Notes under the pieces: generated by a model | What the model saw: the letters and a program-made list of their open reading frames with translations, nothing else | Told to the model about the DNA's origin: nothing | The model's database searches: none | From: UBA5862 sp002408105 | GTDB taxonomy: Bacteria; Pseudomonadota; Gammaproteobacteria; Pseudomonadales; UBA5862 | Direction of reading: 5' to 3' | DNA: 37,932 nucleotides | Assembly (NCBI GenBank): GCA_034189125.1 | Contig: JAXHVB010000135.1 | Span: 1-37,932, forward strand | In this document: in pieces, positions 14,696 to 23,467 of the stretch | How the letters are laid out: every line of letters begins with the position of its first letter | How positions within the stretch are numbered: position 1 is the stretch's first letter | Made by a program: the position numbers and the translations under genes

Positions 14696-16204
14696 TTAGC
14701 TATTGCCTGTCTCAGCTTCTGTTTCCGCGAACCAGGGTGCGCGTGCCGCCATGATGAGCCGTCCGGCATGCTCCTCGTCCAACCCATCAATGTCCAACAA
14801 GTCATCAATGGACTGCTCGGCCAAGTCCTCCTGCGTGGATATGCCACGTCGCGCCAACTGGAGAGCGAGGGCACGCTCCATGCCTTCGAGGTTCAACAGG
14901 TCTTCCGCCGGCTCCAGCGCTTCGATGGCTTCTTCGCCAGCGATCGCGAGTGTCAACAGGGCATCTTTGGCCCGGGCACGCAATTCCTCGGCGATTTCTT
15001 CATCGAACCCTTCGATCGCCAGCAACTCACTGATTGGTACATAGGCGATCTCGTCGAGGGTCGAGAAGCCCTCCGCAACCAGCACTTCCGCCACTTCCTC
15101 GTCAACGTCAAGGTGCTCCATGAACTGTTGGGCGAAGCGATTGGCTTCTTGCTCTTCCTTCTCCGCCGCCTCCTGCTCACTCATGACATTGATGTTCCAG
15201 CCCGTGAGCTCCGCCGCCAGGCGCACATTCTGCCCCCCTCGGCCGATCGCCTGAGCAAGGTTGTCCTCTTCCACCGCGATGTCCATCGAACCCACTTCTT
15301 CGTCCAGCACAATCGATATGGCCTCGGCGGGCGCCATGGCATTGATCGCCAACTGGGCGGGATTGTCATCCCAGGTGACGATATCGATGCGCTCACCGCC
15401 GAGCTCATTCGAAACCGCCTGCACGCGTGAACCACGCATGCCCACACAAGCCCCGACTGGGTCGATGCGCCCGTCGTTCGTCTTCACCGCGATTTTTGCG
15501 CGCGAACCCGGGTCTCGTGCCGCCCCTTTAATTTCGATCACCTGCTCAGCGATTTCCGGAACCTCTAGGCGGAACAACTCGATCAGCATCTTGGGGTCGG
15601 TTCGGCTCAAAATCAGTTGCGGACCGCGCGCCTCCGGTTCAACGCGCAGCAAGACAGCGCGAACCCGGTCGCCCATGCGAAAACTCTCACGAGGCAGCGC
15701 TTGCTCGCGAGACAGCAAGGCTTCGGCATTGCTGCCCAGGTCCACAATGATGTTGTCTCGGGTGACTTTCTTCACTTGGCCATTGAGCAATTCACCGATC
15801 CGGTGCTGGTAATCGGCTGCGATGCGCGCACGCTCTGCCTCACGCACTTTCTGCACGATGACTTGCTTTGCAGTCTGTGCCGCGATCCGACCAAAACCAA
15901 CGTTTTCGACCCGCTCTTCCCACACGTCCCCCGCTATGAGCGACGGGTCTTTTTCATGGGCTTCCTCTAGCGTGAACTCGGTACCCAACTTCGCAGGCTC
16001 GTCGTCGGCCACGACCAGCCAACTGCGAAACGTGGTGTAATCGCCGGTGCTGTGATCAATGTCGACCCGAATGTTGCTGTCCTCGTCGTATCGTTTCTTC
16101 GTCGCTGTGGCGAGGGCCAACTCAATCGCTTCAAATATGACCGCGCGCGAAACGCCCTTCTCGTTGGAGACCGCCTCGACCACCGCCAATATTTCTTTGT
16201 TCAT
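14696..16204 (-). CDS. nusA: Transcription termination/antitermination factor NusA
   Basis: RNA polymerase-associated factor controlling pausing, intrinsic termination and rRNA antitermination. The order is: N-terminal polymerase-binding domain (MNKEILAVVEAVSNEKGVSR), S1 domain (NGQVKKVTRDNIIVDLG), KH1 and KH2 (CVGMRGSRVQAVSNELGGER; AIGRGGQNVRLAAELTGW), then two acidic helix-hairpin-helix repeats (about 365-502: LVAEGFSTLDEIAY and LARRGISTQEDLAE). The 502 residues match gammaproteobacterial NusA carrying both acidic repeats. ATG 16204 aligns with the family start; a 7-residue upstream extension is not conserved. It lies 33 nt after rimP and 28 nt before infB. Confidence 0.97.
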   Translation of the reverse strand: MNKEILAVVEAVSNEKGVSRAVIFEAIELALATATKKRYDEDSNIRVDIDHSTGDYTTFRSWLVVADDEPAKLGTEFTLEEAHEKDPSLIAGDVWEERVENVGFGRIAAQTAKQVIVQKVREAERARIAADYQHRIGELLNGQVKKVTRDNIIVDLGSNAEALLSREQALPRESFRMGDRVRAVLLRVEPEARGPQLILSRTDPKMLIELFRLEVPEIAEQVIEIKGAARDPGSRAKIAVKTNDGRIDPVGACVGMRGSRVQAVSNELGGERIDIVTWDDNPAQLAINAMAPAEAISIVLDEEVGSMDIAVEEDNLAQAIGRGGQNVRLAAELTGWNINVMSEQEAAEKEEQEANRFAQQFMEHLDVDEEVAEVLVAEGFSTLDEIAYVPISELLAIEGFDEEIAEELRARAKDALLTLAIAGEEAIEALEPAEDLLNLEGMERALALQLARRGISTQEDLAEQSIDDLLDIDGLDEEHAGRLIMAARAPWFAETEAETGNS

Positions 16205-16237
16205 CGTGCTTGTGCCTCGCCCCAAGCTGTGTTGTGA

Positions 16238-16696
16238 TCAGTCGAACTGCGGCACCACCTGTGCCCGATCGATCCACTCATACGGCACCACGTACTCCTG
16301 ATCGTCCACGCGGATGACCACGTCTTCATCTTCCACGCCCGCCAGTTGCCCGCTGTAGTTTCGCCGCCCCTCGAAGGGTTGCCGCAAACGCAACTGCACC
16401 ACACTGCCAACAAAACGTTGAAAATGCGCCAATGCAAACAATGGGCGATCCAGTCCCGGCGACGAGACCTCAAGCTGGTATTTTCCGCTGACAGGATCTT
16501 CAACATCAAGCAAAGCGCTGACCTGCCGGCTGACCCGCTCGCAGTCGTCGATGGAGACCCCATCCGGCTTGTCGATGTAGATGCGCAACACGGATTGCTT
16601 TGGGTTGGCGCTGTACTGCAACCCCCAGAGCTCACAACCCAGGGCTTCGACTGCCGGGCTTAGCAGTGCCATCAACTCGCGTCTTTTCGGCTGCAT
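16238..16696 (-). CDS. rimP: Ribosome maturation factor RimP
   Basis: Needed for 30S maturation, near the S12/S19 region. The product has the RimP N-domain (LLSPAVEALGCELWGLQYS, then SVLRIYIDKPDGVSIDDCE) and the hallmark YQLEVSSPGLDRPLF. The C-terminal SH3-like domain carries RNYSGQLAGVEDEDVVIRV. The ATG at 16696 gives 152 residues and aligns with family starts; a GTG three codons upstream (16705) has a comparable ribosome binding site and cannot be excluded. It is the first protein gene of the nusA-infB operon, with the initiator tRNA upstream and two hairpin terminators between. Confidence 0.95.
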   Translation of the reverse strand: MQPKRRELMALLSPAVEALGCELWGLQYSANPKQSVLRIYIDKPDGVSIDDCERVSRQVSALLDVEDPVSGKYQLEVSSPGLDRPLFALAHFQRFVGSVVQLRLRQPFEGRRNYSGQLAGVEDEDVVIRVDDQEYVVPYEWIDRAQVVPQFD

Positions 16697-16757
16697 CCCA
16701 CTCACCGCTGGCTGACCTCATACCGAGACCCGAACCCGCAAGCAGTCGTCCATAAAC

Positions 16758-16778
16758 AAAAAATGGGCACAAGGCCCA
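16758..16778 (-). terminator. Terminator or attenuator in the rimP leader
   Basis: On the - strand TGGGC-CTTGT-GCCCA is followed at once by TTTTTT. It lies about 60-80 nt before the rimP start, downstream of another terminator. The short stem suggests a leaky stop or attenuator for readthrough into rimP-nusA-infB. Confidence 0.55.
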
Positions 16779-16853
16779 CTTCAGATACCGCACGCTTCAT
16801 GGCTGACGCGGGCATTCAACAACACCTACGCTGATGCCGCCTCTACGCCTACG

Positions 16854-16875
16854 AAAAAGCCCCGATAACGGGGCT
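16854..16875 (-). terminator. Intrinsic terminator after tRNA-fMet
   Basis: On the - strand AGCCCCG-TTAT-CGGGGCT followed by TTTT, starting 19 nt past the CCA end of tRNA-fMet. It is a compact GC-rich stem with a U-tract and the likely end of the tRNA transcript. Confidence 0.78.
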
Positions 16876-16893
16876 CCTACCAAGAATAAAACT

Positions 16894-16970
<77 letters not shown>

Positions 16971-17065
16971 TCAACGAAGGTGCCGTATTATACGACCGCC
17001 GAGCGGAGTGTCAATATCGACAAGGTGTTGATTTTTTTCGTGCGACAGATAACAGAAGAATAGAA

Positions 17066-17152
17066 TGGTGCCGAAGAGAGGACTTGAACCTCCACGGGGT
17101 TTCCCCCACTACCCCCTCAAGATAGCGTGTCTACCAATTCCACCACTTCGGC
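17066..17152 (-). tRNA. tRNA-Leu (GAG anticodon)
   Basis: 87 nt with encoded CCA. The class II tRNA has a long variable arm (TGGGGGAAACCCCG). The acceptor GCCGAAG pairs with CTTCGGC, the discriminator is A73, and the anticodon loop TTGAGGG gives GAG between the stems CTATC and GGTAG. It lies between secG and tRNA-fMet, the same order as in Pseudomonas. Confidence 0.95.
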
Positions 17153-17193
17153 ATGAACAGCGAGGGCGAGCAAGTATACCCAAGACGCCTGCC

Positions 17194-17601
17194 CTACTCC
17201 AACTCGGGCAGCTGCTCGGAGCCCGGCGCCTCGGGCAATGCGAGACCATCTGCTGTCTGGGTACCCGGATTTTCTCCACCGGCCTCCCGGTCTTCCGAAG
17301 GCCCAGCGGTCCGCGGCTCCACAACCGCGGCAGGCGGAAAGCCGAGCTCACCTCCCGACAATGCGGCCGCCTTGTTTTTTGCAACCACAGCAAGACTGAA
17401 GCTGGTTGCAAAAAACAGCGCCGCCAAGAGCGCCGTAGAACGCGACAATAAGTTGCCGCTGCCAGCACTGCCCAGAACCGTTTGCGAGGCGCCAGCACCA
17501 AAGGATGCGCCCATGTCTGCGCCCTTACCGTGCTGCAAAAGGACCAGCCCAACCAGGCCGACCCCAATCAGAACATGGATGACTAAGAGAATGGTTTCCA
17601 T
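17194..17601 (-). CDS. secG: Protein-export membrane protein SecG
   Basis: Small subunit of the SecYEG translocon in the inner membrane. The first helix (METILLVIHVLIGVGLVGLV) is followed by the SecG signature LLQHGKGADMGASFGAGASQ, then GSAGSGNLLSRSTALLAALFF and the second helix (to about residue 74). The 135-residue length includes a Pro/Gly/Glu-rich C-terminal tail of about 60 residues, of the type seen in other gammaproteobacteria. The ATG lies inside the end of tpiA (19-nt overlap), so the two are translationally linked. tRNA-Leu follows about 40 nt downstream. Confidence 0.95.
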   Translation of the reverse strand: METILLVIHVLIGVGLVGLVLLQHGKGADMGASFGAGASQTVLGSAGSGNLLSRSTALLAALFFATSFSLAVVAKNKAAALSGGELGFPPAAVVEPRTAGPSEDREAGGENPGTQTADGLALPEAPGSEQLPELE

Positions 17602-18347
17602 GGAGCATCCGCAATTGCAATAAGTTTTCCGAACGCTTCGGCGCTCAGAGAGGCGCCCCCGATCAAGGCGCCGTCGACATCGTCACACTGCAGCAGTGCT
17701 GCACCGTTGCTCGGCTTCACACTGCCGCCGTATAGGATGCGTGTGGCCGCTGCAATGTCGGCATTTTCTTCCGCCAAGCTGGCACGAATCAGCCTGTGCA
17801 TGTCCTGCACTTGACCGGGCTCCGCCGACCGGCCGGTGCCGATGGCCCACATAGGCTCGTAGGCGATCACCAGGTCTGGGTCTTGGCGCAGCATGGGGGC
17901 CAGTGCTGCAAGCTGCTGCTGGATCACCCTTTCGGCACGAACCGCCTCGCGGTCGGCCAGGGATTCACCAACACAGACAATCGGCACCACGCCTGCTGCC
18001 GATGCAGCCTGCGCCTTGGCCACCACGTCTGCGTCGGTTTCGTGGTGCAGAGCGCGCCGTTCTGAATGCCCGACGATCACATAGGCGCATCCGACATCGG
18101 CCAGCATGGGTGCGGCGACATCGCCTGTGAACGCGCCTTCGTCGCTTGAGTGGACATCCTGCGCCCCCACGCGAACCCCAGCACTGAGCAATGCCACTGC
18201 CTGCGTCAGGTACACCGCCGGCGGGAACAAGGCCACCTCTACACTTGGGTGCGCTGCAGCAACGGTGCAGCAGGCGGGAACCAAGTCATCGACCAAGGCC
18301 CCACTGCCGTGCATTTTCCAGTTGCCAGCGATCAACTTTCGGCGCAT
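17583..18347 (-). CDS. tpiA: Triosephosphate isomerase
   Basis: Interconverts dihydroxyacetone phosphate and glyceraldehyde 3-phosphate in glycolysis and gluconeogenesis. The active-site Asn and Lys are in MRRKLIAGNWKMHG, the catalytic His in VIVGHSERR and the Glu base in VIAYEPMWAIGTG (loop 6). The phosphate-binding loops are ILYGGSVKPSN and DGALIGGASL. ATG 18347 gives 254 residues, the family length; longer in-frame upstream sequence is unrelated. It lies 64 nt after glmM and overlaps secG. Confidence 0.97.
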   Translation of the reverse strand: MRRKLIAGNWKMHGSGALVDDLVPACCTVAAAHPSVEVALFPPAVYLTQAVALLSAGVRVGAQDVHSSDEGAFTGDVAAPMLADVGCAYVIVGHSERRALHHETDADVVAKAQAASAAGVVPIVCVGESLADREAVRAERVIQQQLAALAPMLRQDPDLVIAYEPMWAIGTGRSAEPGQVQDMHRLIRASLAEENADIAAATRILYGGSVKPSNGAALLQCDDVDGALIGGASLSAEAFGKLIAIADAPWKPFS

Positions 18348-18411
18348 CCCCGCCTCCCTCATTTCGCGCGGCGCGCAATGGTAGCGCAGGCTGAATGGCC
18401 GAACAACCCGA

Positions 18412-19764
18412 TCAGACGACCGCCGCTCGGACCGAATCGGCCAGGGATTGCGCCACCGCTGCCACCAGGTCGACATCCTCGCCCTCAACCATCACACGCA
18501 AGACGGGCTCGGTTCCGGAGGGCCGCAACAGCACCCTTCCCTTGGAGCCGAGGCGGCGCTCCGCGTCGCGCGTGGCGGAACACACCCGATCGAGGGCACA
18601 GATCGCAGTGCGGTCTACCTGGGCTCCGAGCGCCACATTGATGGTCACTTGCGGATACTTGTTCATGGCGCCGAGCATGTCACGCAACGAGGGCCGACCA
18701 GTCGCAGCAAGCGCAGCCAGAACCTGGAGCGCCGAGACGACCCCATCGCCAGTGGTGGTGGCACCCAGACAGAGGATGTGACCGGAGGACTCTCCTCCGA
18801 GTTGCCAGCCGAGACGAAGCAGCTCGGCGTTGACATGCCGATCACCGACTTCGCTGCGCACGAAGGGGATATCCAACTCCGAAAGCGCGATCTCCAGACC
18901 CAAGTTCGTCATCTTTGTACCGACGACCCCGCCGTGCAGGCGGCCGCTGCGGTGCTGGTCGAGGGCAATGATGTACAGCAGCTCATCACCGTCCACAAGC
19001 GTCCCATCGGCATCCACCATGACGACGCGGTCACCGTCCCCATCCAAGGCGATTCCGATGTCTGCCCCCACCTCCTGAACCCGGGAACGCAGCGCTTCAG
19101 GATTGGTGGAGCCGCAGCGGTCATTGATGTTGAGGCCATTGGGCTGATTTCCAAGCGGGATCACCCTGGCGCCGAGCTCCTCCAGTACAGCCGGTGCGAT
19201 TTGGTAGGTGGCACCGTGCGCACAGTCCACCACGATCTTCCAAGTGGAGAGGTCCACATGGCTCGGGATGGTGCTCTTGCAAAACTCGATGTAGCGACCT
19301 GGCGCATCGGCGATGCGAAACGCCTTACCCAGCTGATCCGGGGCGACTGTGTCCATTTCAACGTCAAGCTCCGCCTCGATTTCGAGTTCGAGCGCGTCGT
19401 CCAGTTTTTGCCCTGCACCTGAGAAAAACTTGATCCCATTGTCATCGAACGGGTTGTGGGAGGCGCTGATCACGACCCCAGCCTGCGCTTTAAAGGTCCG
19501 CGTCAGGTACGCGATCGCAGGCGTCGGCATCGGACCGAGCAGACCAATGTCCGCACCGGCGGCGGACAAACCTGCCTCCAGGGCCGATTCGAACATGTAC
19601 CCAGAAATTCGTGTGTCCTTGCCAATCAGCACCTTCGGGTGGGGTGTGCGGCGCCCCAGCACGCGGCCCAACGCCCAGCCGAGTTTCAGCACGAAGTCGG
19701 CCGTGATCGGGTGCTCACCGACGCGCCCACGAATGCCATCGGTACCAAAATACTTACGACTCAT
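18412..19764 (-). CDS. glmM: Phosphoglucosamine mutase
   Basis: Converts glucosamine 6-phosphate to glucosamine 1-phosphate for UDP-GlcNAc, the precursor of peptidoglycan and lipopolysaccharide. The start is MSRKYFGTDGIRGRVGEHPI. The catalytic phosphoserine is near residue 101 in GVVISASHNPFDDNGIKFF, the Mg loop is ALDGDGDRVVMVD, the sugar-binding loop is GGESSGHI and the phosphate-binding loop is RPSGTEPVLRVMVEG. The 450 residues are normal. ATG 19764 overlaps the end of folP by 11 nt, so folP and glmM are coupled, as in the widespread ftsH-folP-glmM order. Confidence 0.97.
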   Translation of the reverse strand: MSRKYFGTDGIRGRVGEHPITADFVLKLGWALGRVLGRRTPHPKVLIGKDTRISGYMFESALEAGLSAAGADIGLLGPMPTPAIAYLTRTFKAQAGVVISASHNPFDDNGIKFFSGAGQKLDDALELEIEAELDVEMDTVAPDQLGKAFRIADAPGRYIEFCKSTIPSHVDLSTWKIVVDCAHGATYQIAPAVLEELGARVIPLGNQPNGLNINDRCGSTNPEALRSRVQEVGADIGIALDGDGDRVVMVDADGTLVDGDELLYIIALDQHRSGRLHGGVVGTKMTNLGLEIALSELDIPFVRSEVGDRHVNAELLRLGWQLGGESSGHILCLGATTTGDGVVSALQVLAALAATGRPSLRDMLGAMNKYPQVTINVALGAQVDRTAICALDRVCSATRDAERRLGSKGRVLLRPSGTEPVLRVMVEGEDVDLVAAVAQSLADSVRAAVV

Positions 19765-20626
19765 AGACCACCTGTTCTCTGTTGCAGGCCGCCCAAACTC
19801 GAACGGCGTCAACGGCTGGCGCCACATCGTGCACCCGCAGAATCAATGCGCCTTGCTGCAGCGCCAGCACGTTGGCGGCGACCGTGCCCGCCAACCGCTC
19901 ATCAACTGGACGCCCGGTGAGGTCCCCGATCATGCGCTTGCGCGATATGCCCACCAGCAGGGGACATCCCAGGGCTGCTAAGGCGCGCAGCTGTGCCAAT
20001 AAGCCTAAGTTATGCTTCAGCGACTTGCCAAAACCAAAGCCTGGATCGAGAACCAACCGGCCTGGATCAATGCCCGCTGCCACCGCCACCGCGACGCGCT
20101 CGGCGAGGTAGGTCCGGACCTCGCCGACCACATCGCCATATTCTGGCTCCACCTGCATCGACTGAGGCGAGCCCTGCATGTGCATCAAGCACAGGGCCAC
20201 CGACGAAGCCGCCACCGCCTCCAATGCGCCGGGCTGGGTCAGAGCACGCACGTCGTTGACCATGCCTGCACCCGCCTCAATCGCAGCGCGCATGACCGCC
20301 GGGCGGCTGGTGTCCACGGAGATCACCGCTTCGCAAGTGCCCGCCAGTCGCTCCACTGCAGGAACCACGCGCTCCAGCTCTTCCGCCTCGCTCACATCGT
20401 CAGCACCCGGCCGGGTCGATTCGCCGCCCAGGTCGATGATGGCGGCTCCTGCGGCCACCATGTCCATGGCCGCTGCTTCGACAGCCACAACATCGATGCG
20501 ACCACGGCGCACGAACCGGCCACCATCGGAAAAGGAATCCGGCGTGAGGTTGAGAATGCCCATGACCCGAGGCTGCGACAACTCGAGCCGGCGGGCGCCA
20601 CACTGCAATAAGAAGGGTTGAGGCAT
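19754..20626 (-). CDS. folP: Dihydropteroate synthase
   Basis: Joins the pterin pyrophosphate made by FolK to p-aminobenzoate, giving dihydropteroate; the target of sulfonamides. Both family signatures are present, RVMGILNLTPDSFSDGGRF and GAAIIDLGGESTRPGA, together with VLDPGFGFGKSLKHN and LLVGISRKRMIG for substrate and phosphate binding. ATG 20626 gives 290 residues and follows a ribosome-binding-like stretch; the extension upstream reads through the ftsH terminator and is not real. It lies 73 nt after ftsH and overlaps glmM. Confidence 0.96.
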   Translation of the reverse strand: MPQPFLLQCGARRLELSQPRVMGILNLTPDSFSDGGRFVRRGRIDVVAVEAAAMDMVAAGAAIIDLGGESTRPGADDVSEAEELERVVPAVERLAGTCEAVISVDTSRPAVMRAAIEAGAGMVNDVRALTQPGALEAVAASSVALCLMHMQGSPQSMQVEPEYGDVVGEVRTYLAERVAVAVAAGIDPGRLVLDPGFGFGKSLKHNLGLLAQLRALAALGCPLLVGISRKRMIGDLTGRPVDERLAGTVAANVLALQQGALILRVHDVAPAVDAVRVWAACNREQVVYES

Positions 20627-20639
20627 GGATGGGCCCCCA

Positions 20640-20669
20640 AACGAAACCGGCCTGGGAACCCCAGGCCGG
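20640..20669 (-). terminator. Intrinsic terminator after ftsH
   Basis: On the - strand CCGGCCTGGG-GTT-CCCAGGCCGG is a perfect 10-bp stem with a 3-nt loop followed by TTTCGTTT. It sits in the 73-nt gap just before the folP start, so folP-glmM expression needs readthrough or a promoter nearby. Confidence 0.75.
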
Positions 20670-20699
20670 CCTGACGCGATCCCGCAGGTTCCTTCGCGG

Positions 20700-22646
20700 T
20701 CAGACTTCACCTGCGGGGCGCCCAATGGCCCCGCCAGGACTGGTGCGACCGGTGCTGCTGGGTTCGTCCGAGGGGACTCTGGGGGAGGCGGGGGGCGCGG
20801 TGTCGTCCCATCCCTCTGGCGGGCGTGGCGGGCGGCCCGCCATGATGTCGTCGATCTGATCCGAGCTCAGTGTCTCGTACTTGACCAAGGCATCGGCCAT
20901 CGCGTGCAGCTTTTCGATGTTTTCAGTCAACAGCCGCTTCGCGGTGCCGTAGCATTCATCAATGACGGCGCGCACCTCTTCATCGATCAGGCGAGCCGTT
21001 TCACCGGAGTGGCCGCGAACCGGACCGGCTGCACTGCGCCCCAGGAACACTTCGCCCTCGTCCTCGTCATACATCAATGGACCGAGCTTCTCCGACAGCC
21101 CCCAGCGCGTGACCAGGCTCCGAGCAAGGTCGGTGGCACGCTGGATGTCATTGGATGCACCCGTGGTCACACCGTCGAAACCGAGGGTCAACTCCTCTGC
21201 AACACGGCCACCAAACAGGCTGCAGATTTGGCTCAGAATAGAGCGCTTGCTGTGGCTGTAGCGGTCTTCTTCCGGCAAGAACATGGTCACCCCAAGGGCG
21301 CGCCCCCGCGGAATGATGCTCACCTTGTAGACCGGGTCGTGCTCCGGCACCAGGCGGCCCACAATGGCATGCCCAGCCTCATGGTAGGCGGTGTTGCGCT
21401 TCTCTTTGTCCGACATGACCATCGATTTGCGCTCGGCGCCCATCATGATCTTGTCCTTGGCCAACTCGAACTCTTCCATGTCGACCGTGCGCTTGTTGGC
21501 TCGCGCGGCGAACAGCGCGGCTTCATTGACCAGGTTGGCCAGCTGGGCGCCTGAAAAGCCCGGCGTGCCGCGTGCAATGACATTCGCATTGACGCTGTCC
21601 GCCACGGGCACCTTGCGCATGTGGACCTTGAGTATCTGCTCCCGGCCACGGATGTCCGGCAGCCCAACCACCACCTGGCGATCAAAGCGCCCTGGGCGCA
21701 ACAGCGCTGGATCCAACACATCCGGGCGGTTGGTGGCAGCGATCACGATGACGCCATCGTTGCCTTCGAAGCCGTCCATTTCGACCAGCAGCTGGTTGAG
21801 GGTTTGCTCGCGTTCATCGTGCCCACCACCGAGCCCCGCGCCGCGGTGACGGCCCACCGCGTCGATCTCGTCGATGAAAATGATGCACGGCGCCCGCTTC
21901 TTGGCCTGCTCGAACATGTCACGCACCCGAGAGGCACCGACACCGACAAACATTTCTACGAAATCAGAGCCAGATATGCTGAAAAACGGCACCTTGGCTT
22001 CGCCCGCGATGGCCTTTGCCAACAATGTTTTCCCGGTCCCGGGCTGACCCACCATCAGGATGCCCCGGGGGATTTTGCCGCCGAGGCGTTGGAATTTTCC
22101 GGGGTCCTTGAGGAAATCGACCAACTCCTTTACGTCTTCCTTGGCTTCATCGACCCCGGCCACGTCCGCAAAGGTCGTGTTGATTTGGTCTTCGTTCATA
22201 AGCCGAGCGCGGCTCTTACCGAAACTCATTGGGCCGCCGCGCCCGCCGGCGCCGCCTTGCATCTGACGCATGAAAAACATGAAGACAGCGATGATGATGA
22301 GAATTGGAAAGCTGGCCACAAGCAGCTGCATCCAGATGCTCTGCCGCTCAGGCTCCAGCCCTTCGACCTCAACATCGCGGCTCAATAGGTCGTCCATGAG
22401 TTTGAGGTCGGGGACATTGGGCCGCACCGTCTCGAACTGGCCGCCGCCGTTTTTGCGTTGCCCGACGATGGTGTAGCCGTCGCCTTTAATCGCGATGCGG
22501 TCAATGCGGTCTTGGTGCAGTTCCTCAATGAACTGCGAATAGGAAACCTGCTGTAGATCCGGCTGCATGCTGAAGTTGTTGAACACCGTCAACAACACCG
22601 CCGCAATGATGAGCCACAGAATGAGATTTTTTGCCATATCGTTCAA
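20700..22646 (-). CDS. ftsH: ATP-dependent zinc metalloprotease FtsH
   Basis: Inner-membrane AAA+ protease for quality control and regulated proteolysis, for example of LpxC in E. coli. Two membrane helices (about 6-24 and 108-127) flank a periplasmic domain. The AAA domain follows with Walker A GQPGTGKTLLAK near residue 200, Walker B IIFIDEIDAVGRHRGAG and the SRH (NRPDVLDPALLRPGRFDR). The zinc site HEAGH is near residue 422. The Walker A carries Gln where the family usually has Pro (GPPGTGKT). The TTG start at 22646 was chosen for its GAGGG 7 nt upstream, giving MNDMAKNLI; ATG 22637 is the alternative. The C-terminus ends in a Pro/Ser-rich tail. Downstream of rlmE. Confidence 0.97.
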   Translation of the reverse strand: MNDMAKNLILWLIIAAVLLTVFNNFSMQPDLQQVSYSQFIEELHQDRIDRIAIKGDGYTIVGQRKNGGGQFETVRPNVPDLKLMDDLLSRDVEVEGLEPERQSIWMQLLVASFPILIIIAVFMFFMRQMQGGAGGRGGPMSFGKSRARLMNEDQINTTFADVAGVDEAKEDVKELVDFLKDPGKFQRLGGKIPRGILMVGQPGTGKTLLAKAIAGEAKVPFFSISGSDFVEMFVGVGASRVRDMFEQAKKRAPCIIFIDEIDAVGRHRGAGLGGGHDEREQTLNQLLVEMDGFEGNDGVIVIAATNRPDVLDPALLRPGRFDRQVVVGLPDIRGREQILKVHMRKVPVADSVNANVIARGTPGFSGAQLANLVNEAALFAARANKRTVDMEEFELAKDKIMMGAERKSMVMSDKEKRNTAYHEAGHAIVGRLVPEHDPVYKVSIIPRGRALGVTMFLPEEDRYSHSKRSILSQICSLFGGRVAEELTLGFDGVTTGASNDIQRATDLARSLVTRWGLSEKLGPLMYDEDEGEVFLGRSAAGPVRGHSGETARLIDEEVRAVIDECYGTAKRLLTENIEKLHAMADALVKYETLSSDQIDDIMAGRPPRPPEGWDDTAPPASPRVPSDEPSSTGRTSPGGAIGRPAGEV

Positions 22647-22724
22647 GGGGTTGCCCTCGTGACGTTCAAGCGCCCCTAAGGCGCGTCGGACCGGTTCTGT
22701 AACCGGAAAATCGCGGTTGCTTTG

Positions 22725-22730
22725 ATTATA
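22725..22730 (-). promoter_or_regulatory. Candidate -10 element upstream of ftsH
   Basis: A perfect TATAAT on the - strand in the 108-bp rlmE-ftsH gap. No good -35 box is seen at the usual distance, so it would be weak or activator-dependent. Confidence 0.35.
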
Positions 22731-22754
22731 ACCACAGCGGCCTCGCCGAGCGGA

Positions 22755-23384
22755 TCAGCCAACCTCGCGCCGAAAGCCGGTCGCAACCAGATACTGTTCT
22801 CGGGAGCGGGGCCGTGAGGCAGCGGGTTTGACGCCACGAACCGCAGAAAACTGATCCCTCACGGCGCGCAGGAACGCATCAAAACCTTCTCCCTGAAACA
22901 ATTTGACCACCAGAGCGCCGTTTTGTCGCAGGGTCTTTCCGGCAAGCTCGAACGCCAATTCAGCCAATTCCATCGCCCGGGGCTGATCAATCGCCGCATT
23001 GCCACTGAGGTTGGGTGCCATATCCGAAATTACAAGGTCCACCGGCGCGCGGCCCACCGCATCAAGCAAACGTTCATACACCGCCTGTTCGGTGAAGTCG
23101 CCGGCAACGAAATCGACCCCAGCGACACTGTCCATGGGCAGCAGGTCGCAGGCCACCACCCGGCCCTGATTGCCGACCACCCCCGCGGCCACCTGCGACC
23201 AGCCACCGGGAGCAGCGCCCAAATCGACCACCGTATCTCCTGGGCGCATCAAACGGTACCGTCCCTGCAATTCCAGCAGTTTGTAGGCAGCCCGCGACCG
23301 CAGGCCCTCGCGCCGGGCACGTTGCACATAGGTGTCGTCGAAATGCTCGCGCAACCAGCGGTGGCTGCTTTTACTGCGTGTCAC
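22755..23384 (-). CDS. rlmE: 23S rRNA (uridine-2'-O-)-methyltransferase RlmE
   Basis: SAM-dependent enzyme (also RrmJ/FtsJ) that methylates U2552 in the 23S A-loop during heat-shock-linked 50S maturation. The SAM motif is VVDLGAAPGGWSQVAA. The catalytic tetrad K-D-K-E is visible as SRAAYKLLE, VISDMAPNLSG, LVVKLFQGEGF and RSREQYLVA. The 209 residues are typical. The GTG start is supported by the conserved N-terminus (SHRWLREHFDDTYVQRA) but has only a weak ribosome binding site. It is head-to-head with yhbY and upstream of ftsH, as in other gammaproteobacteria. Confidence 0.96.
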   Translation of the reverse strand: MTRSKSSHRWLREHFDDTYVQRARREGLRSRAAYKLLELQGRYRLMRPGDTVVDLGAAPGGWSQVAAGVVGNQGRVVACDLLPMDSVAGVDFVAGDFTEQAVYERLLDAVGRAPVDLVISDMAPNLSGNAAIDQPRAMELAELAFELAGKTLRQNGALVVKLFQGEGFDAFLRAVRDQFSAVRGVKPAASRPRSREQYLVATGFRREVG

Positions 23385-23424
23385 GATCGATCCCGCCTCA
23401 ATGGCCAGGGAAAGGCGCGAGGGC

Positions 23425-23430
23425 TACAAT
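23425..23430 (+). promoter_or_regulatory. Candidate -10 element for yhbY
   Basis: GGCTACAAT places TACAAT about 38 bp before the GTG start. The -35 side (TGGCCA, 23402-23407) is a poor match. The motif argues against the upstream ATG at 23429 being the start. Confidence 0.4.
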
Positions 23431-23467
23431 GCGCACCCCACCGCCACTGGATGAAGCCACATACGCC

